DNA of 64,000 bases from Simmondsia chinensis (Eukaryota; Streptophyta; Magnoliopsida; Caryophyllales; Simmondsiaceae). Positions 1 to 11,512 of the stretch are shown here, piece by piece. Under the pieces are notes generated by a model, which searched no databases, had not been told where the DNA came from, and worked only from the letters and a program-made list of their open reading frames with translations. The stretch covers positions 10,591,355 through 10,655,354 of the forward strand of contig JAGTTD010000005.1 in the NCBI GenBank assembly GCA_018398585.1. Reading direction: 5' to 3'. The position numbers and the translations under genes were made by a program. Position 1 is the stretch's first letter; each line of letters begins with the position of its first letter.

Positions 1-329
1 TGCTAGGTGCATAGTTTATACAGAGAATGAATTAGCTAGTTATAAAATAGTTGAAGGTTTTGCTTATTTTAAGCTACACTCCTTGTACTTATACACTAGG
101 TATTTATAAGTTCGATGTTACAAATATGATGAGAAGACAATTATTATATAAATCAGGTTGTTATTGTATAAAATTGGATACTAAAATATCAGACCTAAGT
201 TAATTAATATATAAACTTTCTCTCTCCTAACCTCACTTCTACACATCCCTCCCTTTTCATGACGCATCACCTCACTTTTTCTCTCCGCTGCTCACTTTTG
301 CGCATCTATTTCATGATTCTTCCCTTCAT

Positions 330-694
330 TACTTAGCCAAAAAGGCTTCTTTAGTATAAATAGGGGAGAGGACATAGGGAAAAGGAGGCAAGAGGTGAGA
401 GGGAAGAAGAAAGGGGATTCATGTACAAAAGCCCTACACCCCTCCATCCTCCATGACCATCTCTCTGAAGCAATAATCAATCAAGCCTCCTACTCCTTTT
501 ATGCTAAGTATTTTTACATCCATTATGTTGGTTTATTACTTGTTTTTATTATTATTTCATGAGATTGGTACGGACTTGAGCATTAGGGCCGTCCTCTATG
601 GGTTGCCCTACGGGCCCCTTTAACCGTTTGTTTAATCTTGCAGGGACTACTAAGTCGGACGTGTAGCTAGAGGTTAAGTTCAGCTTATCCTAAC
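330..694 (+). repeat. LTR-like fragment, perhaps Tat/Athila gypsy type
   Basis: A TATAAATAGGGG promoter-like box lies near 355, followed by a purine-rich leader and then a stretch around 570-650 containing 'acttgagcattagggc' and 'cttgcaggga'. That order (TATA box, then an ACTTGAGCGT-like motif, then a TTGCAGG end) is what I know from the R/U5 part of plant Tat/Athila-type LTRs. No matching second LTR and no target duplication were found, so the ends are approximate. It could also be the 5' region of an unrelated transcript. Confidence 0.35.
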
Positions 695-761
695 AAACCC
701 CACCTCATATAGAACTTCAAAATGTTGTATAAGCACACTGACCTCAAACATCATAAACAGA

Positions 762-1264
762 AGGCTTATATGAGTGGCAGGTTATGCCCTTCGACCTTAT
801 GAATGCTCCGAGTACCTTCATACGACTTATGAATCCGGTACTCAAGCCTTTTATTGGGAGATTCGTTGTGGTTTATTTCGATGATATACTAAAATGTAGT
901 AGGAGTGAAGTAGATCACTTGGACCACTTGCAGCAGGTCCTTCATGTATTACGAGATAATAAATTGAATGTGAACTTGAAGAAGTTTGACTTTATGACTG
1001 AGAAATTGTTATTCGTAGGGTATGTTGTTAGTTTAGAGGGGATATTGGCGAAGAAGAGAAGGTAAAGGTAATCAAAATGTGGCCAACGCCCCGTACTATT
1101 AGTGAAGCTGGAAGCTTTCATGGACTTGCTACTTTATACTGTAAGTTCATTCAGAACTTTGCAGCTGTTATGGCTCTCGTCACTGATTGTTTGAATAAGG
1201 GAAAGTTTGAGTGAAGAGAAGAAGCTGGGAGGAGTTTTGCCTTAATTAACGAGAAGCTGCACAC
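762..1264 (+). pseudogene. Ty3/gypsy reverse transcriptase fragment
   Basis: This is the second half of a gypsy reverse transcriptase, the enzyme that copies element RNA into DNA inside the virus-like particle. It begins abruptly at the motif [11 protein letters not shown] and continues with NAPSTF and the catalytic box VVYFDDIL (about 865-890), so both aspartates of the active site remain. The fingers and the first catalytic aspartate are missing upstream, where unrelated sequence begins. After 1065 the reading shifts frame (a connection region matching 'WPTPRTISEAGSFHGLATLY' is read in another frame), and a stop lies near 1214. It is directly followed by RNase H, in the usual gypsy order. 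It is dead by truncation and frameshift. Confidence 0.85.
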
Positions 1265-1274
1265 TGCCCTAGTC

Positions 1275-1760
1275 TTAGCATTACCAGTTTTGCTAAGTTG
1301 TTCGAGGTTGAGTGTAATGCTAGTGGAGTCGGAACTGGTGCTATTCTTTCCCAAGAGGATAGACTTGTGGCATTTTTTAGTGAGAAACTCAGTGAGGCTT
1401 GGCAAAAGTGGTCAACTTACAATCAAGAGTTCTATGCTATGTTCCAAGCTCTGGAGCAATGGGAGCACTATCTTATCTCTCGGGAATTTGTGTTGTACTC
1501 TGATCATCCAACCCTGAAGTGCTTGAATAGTCAGAAACACTTAGATAAGATGCATGCTCGATGGGCAACTTATCTACAGAAGTTCCCTTTCATTCTCCAT
1601 AAGAAGGCTGGCGTTTCGAACAAGGTAGTAGAAGCATTGAGTCAGCGAGTGTCTTTGTTTATCACGCTTAGCTGTGAGATTGTCGGATTTGAGTGTCTTA
1701 AAGAGAAATACTGCAATGATGAGGATTTTCAGAGTATCTGCTATGGGGGACTTCCACATT
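1275..1760 (+). pseudogene. Ty3/gypsy RNase H
   Basis: This domain degrades the RNA strand of the RNA:DNA hybrid during reverse transcription. The reading frame open from 1298 shows [18 protein letters not shown] (normally ...VECDAS..., so the first catalytic Asp is replaced by Asn), then FFSEKLSEA, the tether [19 protein letters not shown] with its acidic residue, and [16 protein letters not shown] with the third acidic position. The end matches the usual ...KVADALSRR (here KVVEALSQR). The domain has its normal length of about 130 residues and is in the same strand order as the RT before it. The loss of the first Asp and the broken neighbours mean it is not active. Confidence 0.85.
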
Positions 1761-2640
1761 ACTAATGGTTACTTGTTCAGGGGTAACCAGCTCTACATCC
1801 CCGTGTATCACTCCGTGAGAAGATTATTCATGACTAACAAGGTAGTGGACTTAGCGGGAATTTTGGTAGGATAAGACCATCTCCAGTGTTGAGGAGAAGT
1901 ACCATTAGCCACAACTTAAAAGGGATGTGGGAAATTTCGTTCGAAAGGGCCATACCTACCAGATCTCCAAGGGAATTGCTCATAATACCGGGTTATATAT
2001 TGTATTACCAGTTCCTTGTGATATATGGTAGGATTTATTATGGATTTTGTGATGGAATTACCATGCACTCAATGGGGGGGGGGGGGTGACTCAGTCTTTG
2101 TGGGGGTTGATAGATTTTCAAAGACGGGTCACTTCATTCCCCTCCGTAAAATTTCGGACGCATCGCACATTGCTCGTTTGTCCTTTCATGAGGTTGTTTG
2201 ACTTGATGGGCTATCCGCATCCATTGTATTAAATTGAGATACCAAGTTCTTTAGCCATTTCTGCCTTATTTTATGGAAGATGTTCAACTCTTTTCACTGA
2301 AATTTAGTAGCACAGCTCATCCTCAAACAGATGGATAGATGGACGTTTGCTAGGGAATTTGATAAGGAGTATCTATGGTGATAAGCCAAAACAGTGACAT
2401 CATACCTTGGCCCAAGCAGAGTTTGCTTACAATAGTGATGTTCATAGCAGTATAGGAAAGACACCATTTGTAGTGGTTTATATGAAGCCTCCGAAGCTAG
2501 CTGTTGATTTTGTGCCACTTTTAAGGGTTCCTAGACTGAACATTGCTGCAGAGAAGATGGAAGAAGAGGTTCAAGTTGTATAGGCTAAAGTTTGATGGAG
2601 GCTGGAAGAGGGGAACGCTACATACAAGGCCGTTGCTAAA
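1761..2640 (+). pseudogene. Ty3/gypsy integrase remnant
   Basis: Integrase would join the cDNA ends to the chromosome. Across all three frames one can follow a zinc-binding region (FRGNQLYIPV near 1775), then [16 protein letters not shown] around 2090-2140, and the AHPQTDG motif at about 2311 followed directly by a stop. A run of 13 G at 2074-2086 sits exactly where the core domain changes frame. No single frame stays open for more than about 70 codons. It sits between RNase H and the C-terminal pol piece of the same element. Confidence 0.75.
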
Positions 2641-2679
2641 AGTATTGGTGGGAAAAGATCTGTCAAGTAGGTGATATGG

Positions 2680-3000
2680 TGATGTATTCCTATGCAAGGA
2701 GAGATTTCCTATCAAAATGTACAATAAGCTCAAGTGAAAAAGCATGGTCCTTGCAAGATTTTGAAAAAGATCAGCGACAATGCCTACGTGGTAGAGCTAC
2801 CGGAGAGCATGGGAATATCCAGAACTTTTAATGTGGCAGACCTGTATAACTATCATCCTTCTGAGACACTACTCTATCCAGATGTTAACTCGGGGTCAAG
2901 TTCATTTCAAGTGGAGAAAACTGATGTAGGACGAGCAAAAAAAGAGTTTCTTGAGTTGATGGACCGTCAAAAACCCAAATGGGTGGGCCAAAAGCACTAA
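2680..3000 (+). pseudogene. Ty3/gypsy integrase C-terminal part
   Basis: The open part (2734-3000) reads [19 protein letters not shown] and then [13 protein letters not shown], the SH3-like fold found at the C-terminus of gypsy integrases, followed by a hydrophilic tail. There is no recognisable chromodomain. The stop at 2998-3000 is probably the natural end of pol, because typical LTR or UTR sequence follows at once. Confidence 0.8.
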
Positions 3001-3420
3001 CTTGTGTGGCCAACTTCAAATGGTCATAACTTTTGATCCGTAAGGAGTTCCGAGGCTTGTAACCGGTCAAAACAAAGTTATCGGTTTGATCTATGCAACC
3101 CCCAATGCTTCACCTCTAGCCCCTCTTATTTTCACTTAATTCGGCCTTTAAATATGTTTTTGGGCCACTTTTATGTTTTCGGCCTAGTTTAGGGGTATTT
3201 TCTTAATTTCGTATTTTGGGTACTTTCGTAATTTTGTATATTATAGTTTCTCTTTGTTTTCTTATAAATTGTAGTTGTTGATGGTTGTATTCTTCATTCT
3301 CGAATTTTAATGAAATACAAACCCTAGTTTCTCTTCTCTTCGGTGGATTCCAAGTTTGTCTTTCGATTTCGACATGTTTGATCGATTTTTCGTTTCCGTT
3401 TTGCATGAAGATGGTTATGG
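3001..3420 (+). repeat. 3' untranslated region / probable 3' LTR of the gypsy element
   Basis: Immediately after pol comes 'ggtcataacttttgatccg' and later a T-rich tract ending in '...gaaatacaaaccctag'. This layout is familiar from the 3' end of gypsy elements. The partner 5' LTR is absent, so neither boundary can be proved. The motif at about 3024-3044 recurs in repeat R1 near 18509. Confidence 0.45.
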
Positions 3421-6256
3421 AGCCCTATTAAAGAAAAATAAAAGTGAATGATTAGGGTGAATTTGTGGGGGTAACTCGGTGCCCCTTGTAGTGGCACAAC
3501 GAGGTTGTGAGCATTTCTGAGTGATGTGTATGTGGTTGATCAAAGCAGAGGAAGAGTCAGCGTAAACCTCATTACAAGTCAATGCTTAAACGGTAATAAG
3601 ACTTTGAGTAACATAGTACAGCTTCCTCATCTATTCATCAATTATTGATCCTCCATTTGAGTGGTGGCGAGTTGCTGAAGTAACTCCATCTACTTGGCAA
3701 AGGATGGATCAAGATAACACTTTCCAAATGCTACCTAAATAGTTATGGAATCAGGCACGATTTATACATGATTCAGACTAGGGGAGTCAAAGTAGCAAAG
3801 ATTCAACAATTGATGCATTGATTTATATGAACCGAGGTTGAGTAATAAGGTTGACGTGAATTTGACCTTCAAGACTAAATATATTGCTGGGGACATTGAA
3901 AGGAGCCATCAACAAACTCGGCAAAGTTCATAGTCGATCAATAGAGATATCACCTAATCACCCAATAGTGGACAAGAAAGGACTCGTCATGCTTGCGAGC
4001 ATGGTCAGAAAGCCAATATGGGTAGTTGTAAGGCATTCAACGGTAATAATAAGGGCTTTCTTACTTACAATCACATTTAAAAATTGTCATTCTTCACTCA
4101 ATCGCCATAACTCTAAATGTTTTAATAAAGACAGCTTCAGTAGTCTTAGTTTTTTTCAATCAGGCACCTACATTGATGCCATTTAGTTGATTTTGAGGCG
4201 ATCATGTAATTTTACGTTTTCTTATACCAAAAAAGAGAAAAAATATATATATATCAGTATGGGTTTACTTGGTCAAGCAATAGCCCCTGAAATGGTCTAT
4301 ATATGCATGTTCGAATCCTACTCCATTCTTACTTGTACAGAGATTCGAACATACACTTAGAGCCACCTTAGCTGTATAGCTTTTTACCAGCTTGTATTTA
4401 TGCTTTCCCCAATTTATATACAACCCAAACAAAATCACATGTAAACCAAACGAAATATTAATGGCGTAAATGTATTTAACTGATTATAAACAATTAAATT
4501 TTTGAAAGTAATTCTCTAAAAAATTAAAAAAAATTGTGGTAGTTAAATAACAAATGATTACATCGAAAACTAATTTTATCCGCTAATAATAAAAGTAATA
4601 ATGAAGAATGTGTCAAAAGCATCTTGCCACTTCATATTGAGGAAGAATGATTAGGTGAGAGAGGTGGTCAAAATAATTAAATAAATGAAAATAAAAAACG
4701 GGGAATATTATTTTTGTTAGATGAGAAGAGAGGTTGCCCAATTGGGAAACTTAGTGGAGAGCTACCAGTCAAAGGAGTGCACTTGCAACACTCTTCACCC
4801 TTCCCTAGCTGTTTCACTGACTAGTGCACTGTACTCTTAACCACAATGAATTTTCACGCAGTCGGTGCCCTTCTAACCAAATATTTCAAGTATCGTAAAT
4901 TGCATAATAGAAATATGAGACCTTGAATATGTATTAATAGCGTATAAATTTTATAAAATAATTTCTAATTATGTTTCATGTATTTAATAAAATTATTCAA
5001 ATGACTATTTAAAATGATATAAAATTTGTCTTCATTTGTTGGTAAATCTGCTATCCCTCATTATTCTTCTCATCCAACTCATGAATTGGAATGTTGTCAC
5101 TTTTCTAATCAAGCAGAGTTGGGTGAAAGAGCCCATTTTAGACCTTTCCATACTTTGATTTGGAATTTTTTATTAAATACATATATTTTTAAGACACCTA
5201 CCTTCACACAACTAATATGCAATTTAACAAGAAAAAGTATTTTACATTGAACGTTTTCAGTTTTCTGAAGTGTTTGAACCAAATTTTAAAAAAAAAAAAA
5301 AAAAACATTTTTATTTTAGTACAAATATATCTAATTTTAAGTGCAATTAGAAAAATGATGACCTTTTTAACAAGCAAAGGTAGAAATAAAATCCAAAATT
5401 TTTTAGAATAAGATGTCTGCACCCATAATTTTAAAACGTTTAATTATAAAAGAGCAAATCTTTTTAAAAAAAATAATCATTTTCAAAATGAAGCGAATAC
5501 CATTTGTTCTTTAGAAATTAAAGGTTTGATATTAAGTCCTAGATATTCCCCAGCTGTACGAGAAATTGTAAAATTCAATTGCAAAAATTTAAGCGTCTAT
5601 TGAGTTTCTCAAACTAAAATGTTTTAGGTTGCTATCCGTTCATTTTTCCTCTACACTGAAATGGAATAATTACTATTTCTTTTCAGCTAAACACTGTAAA
5701 CTGAGCTTCCTTTACTTTATATTAACCGTAATGAGTTGAAACTCCATATGAATAATATATCATGGAAACAACAATTTATTTTAAATAATTATGCAAGTCT
5801 ACATTCGTCCTTCACATTTTCATTAAGTATTCCTAAACTAGATCTGCGAAAACAAATGCCAATCTACTTCTAAGGAGATCATAGTTTTGCAGTGAAAGAA
5901 TCAAATATCAAATGAGTGAGCAGCAGAAACTTTCTTTTAGTTAAATATTTAGGACAAAACGAGATAAAAAAGGTAAATCTATATTTTTTTTTAATTATAA
6001 ATTAGTTAATGATACAAAAAGAATATGGTTTGGAGATCAAATGATTGGGAGAATCATAAATCATTAAGAGAGAGAGAGAGGTCAAGTTCTTTGCATGAAG
6101 TATTTGTGTGAGGCACGTATGTAAAACTAAAAAATAAAAAGATGAAAAAAGAAAACAAAAACGAAAGCCACAAAAAACCAACAACAATGTAGGAAGCAAA
6201 GGATCTTTCTCTCAATCATGGGGCCCTCAAACTACCAACCTTTTCATCTTTCCTAC

Positions 6257-6258
<2 letters not shown>
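3421..6258. other. AT-rich stretch without a recognisable gene
   Basis: I see no coding frame with a recognisable domain here. There are short A tracts (for example 5288-5304) and a (GA) run near 6070. The short open frames overlap on both strands and look random. Confidence 0.6.

Positions 6259-6315
<57 letters not shown>
6259..6315. repeat. (TA)n microsatellite, left side of a copia insertion
   Basis: About 28 TA units run directly into the first base of the left LTR. A second TA run touches the far side of the same element at 10341, so the element appears to have inserted into this microsatellite. Confidence 0.9.
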
Positions 6316-6320
<5 letters not shown>

Positions 6321-6921
6321 GTGTTAACACTCATAAAATCAAGAAAACGGGTAACTATCTGATCTTCAAGTTTCAAGGTGTGAAATCACTTTCCTTAAGA
6401 CTTATTTCAGCGTGTGAAATAGTCTCGGAGATACAACAATAACCAAGTAAAGTGGAATAAAAGTATGTAAAGAGAGATATATGGAGATGTAAGAGAATGA
6501 CCATTTTTCAAATGCAAAGACACGTTTTCATAATAATTCATCAATCAAATTGGTGGGGTATATATAATAGATCAAGTGAAAGAAGACGTCCCAAAACATA
6601 CCCCAAAACAGGGGTGCAAAACCCAGGGAAGTTATCGCGCAAAAACTGAGAAAAATTGTCCCTGTGTGTCGACACACAGTTCTGCAGATTCGGTTCTGTC
6701 GATCTGTGTGTCGACACCCGGGCCCTGTGTGTGGACACACACCTCTGCATCCCTGTTTCTGTAAGAATGTGTGTCGACACACAGTCCTGTGTGACGAAAC
6801 ACATCCCAATACACTTCAAAACATATCAAAACACATCAAAACACTTAGAACACACATTTGGGACCAACTTCAAAACACTTCATTCACAAATTTTATTACA
6901 TAGTTTGAAAACACATCAACA
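6316..6921 (-). repeat. 3' LTR of copia A (606 bp)
   Basis: It matches the LTR at 9821-10340 along its length but is 86 bp longer, mainly because of extra copies of a palindromic unit, ctgtgtgtcgacacacag, at 6660-6800. It begins TGTTG and ends CAACA. Confidence 0.9.
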
Positions 6922-7509
6922 TTGCCCCGCTATTTTCAAAGTACAGTCATTCTCATAAGCAACATCTCTAAGTTAAAGGAGGCCATGTCACGCATCAATG
7001 AGGGTAGCTATCGATTTAACTCTCAGCTAGTGATGGCATGTTTGCAATTAATCGGATTGAAGATGGTAGACTAAGCTTTGAACCACTCAACCCTTTTGAC
7101 TAACTGAACACATCACCACGCACTAGGCATTCTACTCCCCGTACATACCTTACACCTCCCACATCGACACATATGACGCCGTGTGTCCTGTACCCTTCGC
7201 AAGTGTATCAAGGCCAAACCCTTTGTCAAAAATCACCCCTTGAAGCGGCCAAACTTCGCACTCACTAAGGTGGACCCCAACAGATCATGTCCTGCGACCG
7301 ACATTCTGTTACAAGATTATAAAAGCCGGGTCCATTAAGAGCATACGCTCATCCTTTAAATCTCTAACGCAGTACAAAGCACTTCACACACGGGATGGCA
7401 AAAATCTTTTGTGCTTGCAGCCACACGGATGATAAAACTCACTCATTGAACCCGAGACCTAGCGTCTGACTAGGTGTCGAGATGAGGGCCAATCATGGGT
7501 GACTAAAAA

Positions 7510-8290
7510 CGACAAGTTTCAACCCCATCCTTGTGCACGTTTTCTGGACTAAGTCTCTAGCAAGGCCTTTTGTGAACGGATCCGGTAGATTCTGACTTGT
7601 CCTCACAAAATCCATAGTGATGACACTTTCTCGAATCGGATGCCTAACTATACTGTGTCTCATACCAATGTGTCAAGACTTCCCATTGTACACCTCACTG
7701 TACGCTTTAGAAAGCGTAACTTGACTATCACTATGGATAGAGATCGGTGAGATCGGCTTAGGCCACAAAGGTATCTCGAACAAGAGATCCTTTAACCATT
7801 CGGCTTCTTTAGCCATGGAAACCAGAGCTATAAACTCCGCTGCCATCGTAGAATCAGCTACACAGGTATGTTTCTTGGAACCCCAAGAAACTGCACCTCC
7901 ACCGAGTAAGAAAACCCATCCACTCATTGATGCATGATCCCCCCCATGGGTGATCCAACTGGCATCCGAATATTCCTCCAAAATCAGGGGATACCCCATA
8001 TACGAAATACCATAGTCTATGGTACTCTTAAGGTGCTTCAATACTCTATAGATCGCTTGCCAATGTAGCTTACTCGGATTGCTTGTATATCTACTATGCT
8101 TTCCAACAGCATAGGCTATGTCAGGCCTAGTGCTCGTCATGGCGTACATCAGACACCCAATGACTCGGGCACAATCCAACTGATGAACAGGTGGGCCCTT
8201 ATTCGGTACCAATTTCATACTTCGGTCCATGGGTGTGAGCACTGATGCACATGCACCACAGTTGAACCTCTTCAACACACTCTCCACATA
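7510..8290 (-). pseudogene. Copia A RNase H and pol C-terminus
   Basis: RNase H of a copia element, which removes the RNA strand during cDNA synthesis. Reading down from 8287 one sees the connection segment with TSTRPDIAYAVG, then YSDASWITHGGDHASMSG (first catalytic Asp), AEFIALVSMAKEAEWLKDLL (catalytic Glu) and IHSDSQVTLS (third Asp). All three acidic residues are kept. The frame stops at 7673, but the tail continues beyond the stop with GMRHSIVRHPIRE and DPFTKGL, the normal copia C-terminus, down to about 7520. It follows RT in the usual order. Confidence 0.9.
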
Positions 8291-8299
8291 GTGGGATTA

Positions 8300-9019
8300 A
8301 GTCAAGGATATGGAATCCCCATTCCTTACAATCCTTATACCAAGGATTACCTCAACATCATCCATGTCTTTCATAGCAAAATTTTCAGAGAGAAACCTTT
8401 TTAGTCCTCTCTACTTGCTCTATATCCGTGCCAAATATTAGCATGTCATCCACATACAAGCAAATTATGAAGCCTTTGCCATTCCCAAACATTCTCTATA
8501 TACACTTATCTGATTCGTTAATCATGAACCTGTTATTCCGAACAACCTCATCAAACTTTTGATGCCATTATTTCGGGGCTTGCTTTAGCCTATACAGAGA
8601 GCGTATAAGCTTACATACCTTCCTCACTTAGCCCGGTACAACAAACCCTTGAGGTTGTTTCTTGTGCACTTCTTCTTCCAATTCACCATTCAGAAAGGCC
8701 GTTTTCACATCCATTTGGTGAATTACGAGTTTATACATAGAAGCAAGAGCAATCAACACTCTTATAGTCGATATCCTCACCACGGGGGCATAAGTGTCAA
8801 AGTAGTCTAACCCATGTTTCTGGGTAAACCCTTTAGCCATCAATCGGGCCTTGAACTTATCAATAGTCCCATCGACTTTTATCTTCTTCTTAAAGATCCA
8901 TTTACACATGATCGGCTTACTATCTTATGGAAGATCCACCAATATCCAGGTATTACTGCCCATGATGGAATCCATCTCATCATTAATTGCCTCTTTCCAA
9001 AAGTGGCATCATGAGACCT
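8300..9019 (-). pseudogene. Copia A reverse transcriptase
   Basis: Copia reverse transcriptase. The start matches the typical EAINDEMDSI and NTWILVDLP segments (8920-9010, partly in another frame), followed by CKWIFKKKIKVDGTIDKFKA, GFTQKHGLDYFDTYAPV, and HQMDVKTAFLNGELEEE with the first catalytic Asp. The active-site box YVDDM is visible at 8442-8456. A stop at 8628 and other frame changes split the domain. It abuts the gag remnant at about 9020 because protease and integrase were deleted. Confidence 0.85.
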
Positions 9020-9778
9020 CATATGACACTCCCAACAAACCAACTTCGTTTTCTTTTCGTTGCGTTTCTTGTGAAAGTGTCCGGTTCGTTTGGTCGTCTT
9101 ACTCTTCTGGCCTTCTTCTGAGACATTGATCTTCCCAATGTCACTAGGGCATTCCATGTTGTCATCCTGTAACCTGTATCCTTCCTCAATTCTCAAATGG
9201 TTAGCCAATTCTTCGATTGACATGTCTTCCTTCTTGTGCTTGAGAGACTTCTTAATGTCTCTCCAAGAGGGGGGAAGTTTGTCAATCAAAGACAAAACAA
9301 CAATGGTGTCGTCCATGTTCATATTATGTTGTTTAAAATGATTCAAAATTCGTTCAATTTCATGGAATTGCTCCATGACCGGACGCCCATCCACCATTTT
9401 ATAATTATTAAACTGACTAACCAAAAATTTCTTACTTGTAGCATCTTCTACCATGTACCGTGCCTCGAGCGCGTCCCACAATTCCTTAGCGGTTGGGACG
9501 TTGGAGTAGATGTCGAAGAGGGCATCAGTCATCCGATTGAGTACGTGCCCTCGACATATGTAGTCATCATTCTCCCACTACAATCGGGCTCGTTGCTCGG
9601 CCAATGTCTCCTTCTCCTCAGCAGCTGGGGCTGCAGGGTATGATGTATTCAAGACATACACCACATTGAGCGTTGTGATCAGGAAGTGCATCTTCCTCTG
9701 CTAATGGCGGAAATTCCCGCCATCAAAACGGTCCAATTTGATGAAATTCGCGGTCATCTCTCTCAGTGACGAAGCCAT
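9020..9778 (-). pseudogene. Copia A gag (UBN2-type)
   Basis: Gag forms the virus-like particle and binds element RNA. The likely start is the ATG at 9778-9776, opening MASSLREMTANFIKLDRFDG, only about 43 bases from the 5' LTR. The gag core includes PTAKELWDALEARYMVED and LPPSWRDIKKSLKHKKEDMS, typical of the UBN2 family. Two TAG stops interrupt it (about 9701, where a Trp is expected, and about 9575). The zinc knuckle begins CWECHMRSHD but lacks the rest, and the frame then runs straight into RT sequence. Confidence 0.85.
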
Positions 9779-9820
9779 GTCAAACCCAAAATCCCGAACG
9801 TGAAAATTAAGTCTTAAGAT

Positions 9821-10335
9821 TGTTGGTGTTAACACTTGTAAAATCAAGAAAACGGGTAGCTATCCGATCTTTAGGTTTCGAGGCATGAAGTCACTTTCCT
9901 TAAGACTTATTTCAGCGTGTGAAATAGTCTCGGAGATACAACGATGACCAAGTAAAGTGGAGTGAAAGTATGTAAAGGGAGATATATGGAGATATAAGAG
10001 AATGACCGTTTTTCAAATGCAAAGACACTTTTTCATCATAATTCATCAATCAAATTGATGGGGTATATGTAATAGATCAAGTTAAAAAAGACGTCCCAAA
10101 ACAGGGGTGCAAAACCCGGGAAGTTATAGCACGAAAACTAGAAAAAATTGTCCCTGTGTGTCGACACACAATTCTGCAGATTTGGTTTTGTTGATCTGTG
10201 TGTCGACACACAGCCCTGTGTGTCGACACATATCCCAATACACTTCAAAACCTATCAAAACACTTAGAACACACATTTGGGACCAACTTCAAAACACTTC
10301 ATTCACAAATTTTATTACATAATTTAAAAATACAT

Positions 10336-10340
<5 letters not shown>
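9821..10340 (-). repeat. 5' LTR of copia A (520 bp)
   Basis: It aligns with 6316-6921 from first to last base. It carries fewer palindromic ctgtgtgtcgacacacag units (about three, at 10150-10230) and lacks a short duplication of 'ccccaaaaca'. On the minus strand it precedes gag. No clean initiator-methionine primer site is visible in the short leader at 9779-9820. Confidence 0.9.

Positions 10341-10368
<28 letters not shown>
10341..10368. repeat. (TA)n microsatellite, right side of copia A
   Basis: About 14 TA units continue directly from the outer end of the right LTR, matching the TA run on the left side. Confidence 0.9.
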
Positions 10369-10372
<4 letters not shown>

Positions 10373-11512
10373 GGTTTGATTTAGATATAAGTACGTAAAA
10401 GGAGAACAAGCAACAAAGATAACTATATTTATATGGAAAACTCTCAAAGAGGAGGAAAAATCACGAGTACAGGTAAAGAATTTTTATTGATCAAAATTGT
10501 CAAGTATTACAAGAGGGTTTTTAACTCCCCCCTCTCCCTCTCTCTCTATTTGAAATGGCTCAAACTCTTGAAAAATGAAAGAAGAGAGTATAGAGTATAC
10601 GAGCGAAACTCTAAAAATGAAAATCGGGCATAACCCAAAGAGAAGCCCTGCACTTCCCTTTGGAGGTCAATGTTGAGCTACGGTCCCAGGTCCAAAGAGT
10701 CTAGCCCCTTCGTTCCACCAGATACCGCTGCTCAAGATCTATATATATATTCCAAGTTATCCTAATATATGATTAATAACACATATGTTTTAGACTTATT
10801 TAAGCTGATAGTTTCAATATATTTTGCCCAGTGTATAAAAGTAGTTGTTTTACATTTAATTGAAGTGAGATCTCGGAGTTGGTACACGTAATAATTTAGA
10901 TCATACCCTCAAGTTAAAGCTCTTTTGAGTTCGAAATTCATATCCTCTCCAAGAGTTGGTATCTAAGTTATACTCTCCTCAATAACCAATGTAAAAAATG
11001 ACAAAGTAATAAATTAACTTAATTACGTAATTTAACAGCTCGATTGTGTTTGATACAAGTGACTGAATATTAATTAACCCACTCGTTGCTGCAACATAAA
11101 CCAAATTGTGACTTACCATTAGAAACTCCATTGTAAAAGCAATGTCAATCATACAATAGAACTAAGTTAATATAATGGAATATCTAATTAGAATAATGCA
11201 GAAGAATAAGTGGGGCAAAGTGCAGAGTACAAGCGGTTATCTTGGGAGAGATTCGTGAGAGCAAGGCTAGCAGTACTGGAGATGTGAATCCAACCGACCT
11301 TTTATTTAATTAATTTTCTCTCATAATTCATTATAAAAAGTGTATCTGTACTTTTGACAAATGAAACTCCAATGAGGTGGGGACAGGTGGGGGTGTACTT
11401 TGTGGCTTCTGATCCACTCAAGATGACATGTTTGTTGCAACTTATAAGCCACATCCACTCATCACCCACATAATTTAATAAGCAAATGTTGAAAATTACC
11501 AATACTACAATT
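10369..11512. other. No recognisable gene
   Basis: AT-rich sequence with a short pyrimidine run at 10525-10550. The part at 10480-10740 has the look of LTR or leader sequence, but no partner copy was found. Confidence 0.5.

Larger units (their letters stand above)
6316..10340 (-). mobile_element. Internally deleted Ty1/copia retrotransposon, copia A
   Basis: Two direct long terminal repeats (6316-6921 and 9821-10340), both starting tgttggtgtt and ending catcaaca, enclose copia genes in the order gag, RT, RNase H on the minus strand. The protease and most of the integrase are missing between the gag zinc knuckle and RT, near 9020. The element lies in a TA microsatellite, so its target duplication cannot be told from the repeat itself. 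A purine-rich tract (6922-6937 read on the minus strand) lies next to the 3' LTR. All coding parts carry stops; it could only move in trans if at all. Confidence 0.9.

Noticed and set aside
6655..6800. A CRISPR-like array
   Set aside because: The repeats are palindromic LTR units of variable quality without uniform unique spacers, in a plant retrotransposon.
6528..6958. Several overlapping Cys/His/Thr-rich frames on both strands
   Set aside because: They are translations of the palindromic gtgtgtcgacacac repeats in the LTR, open in many frames at once.
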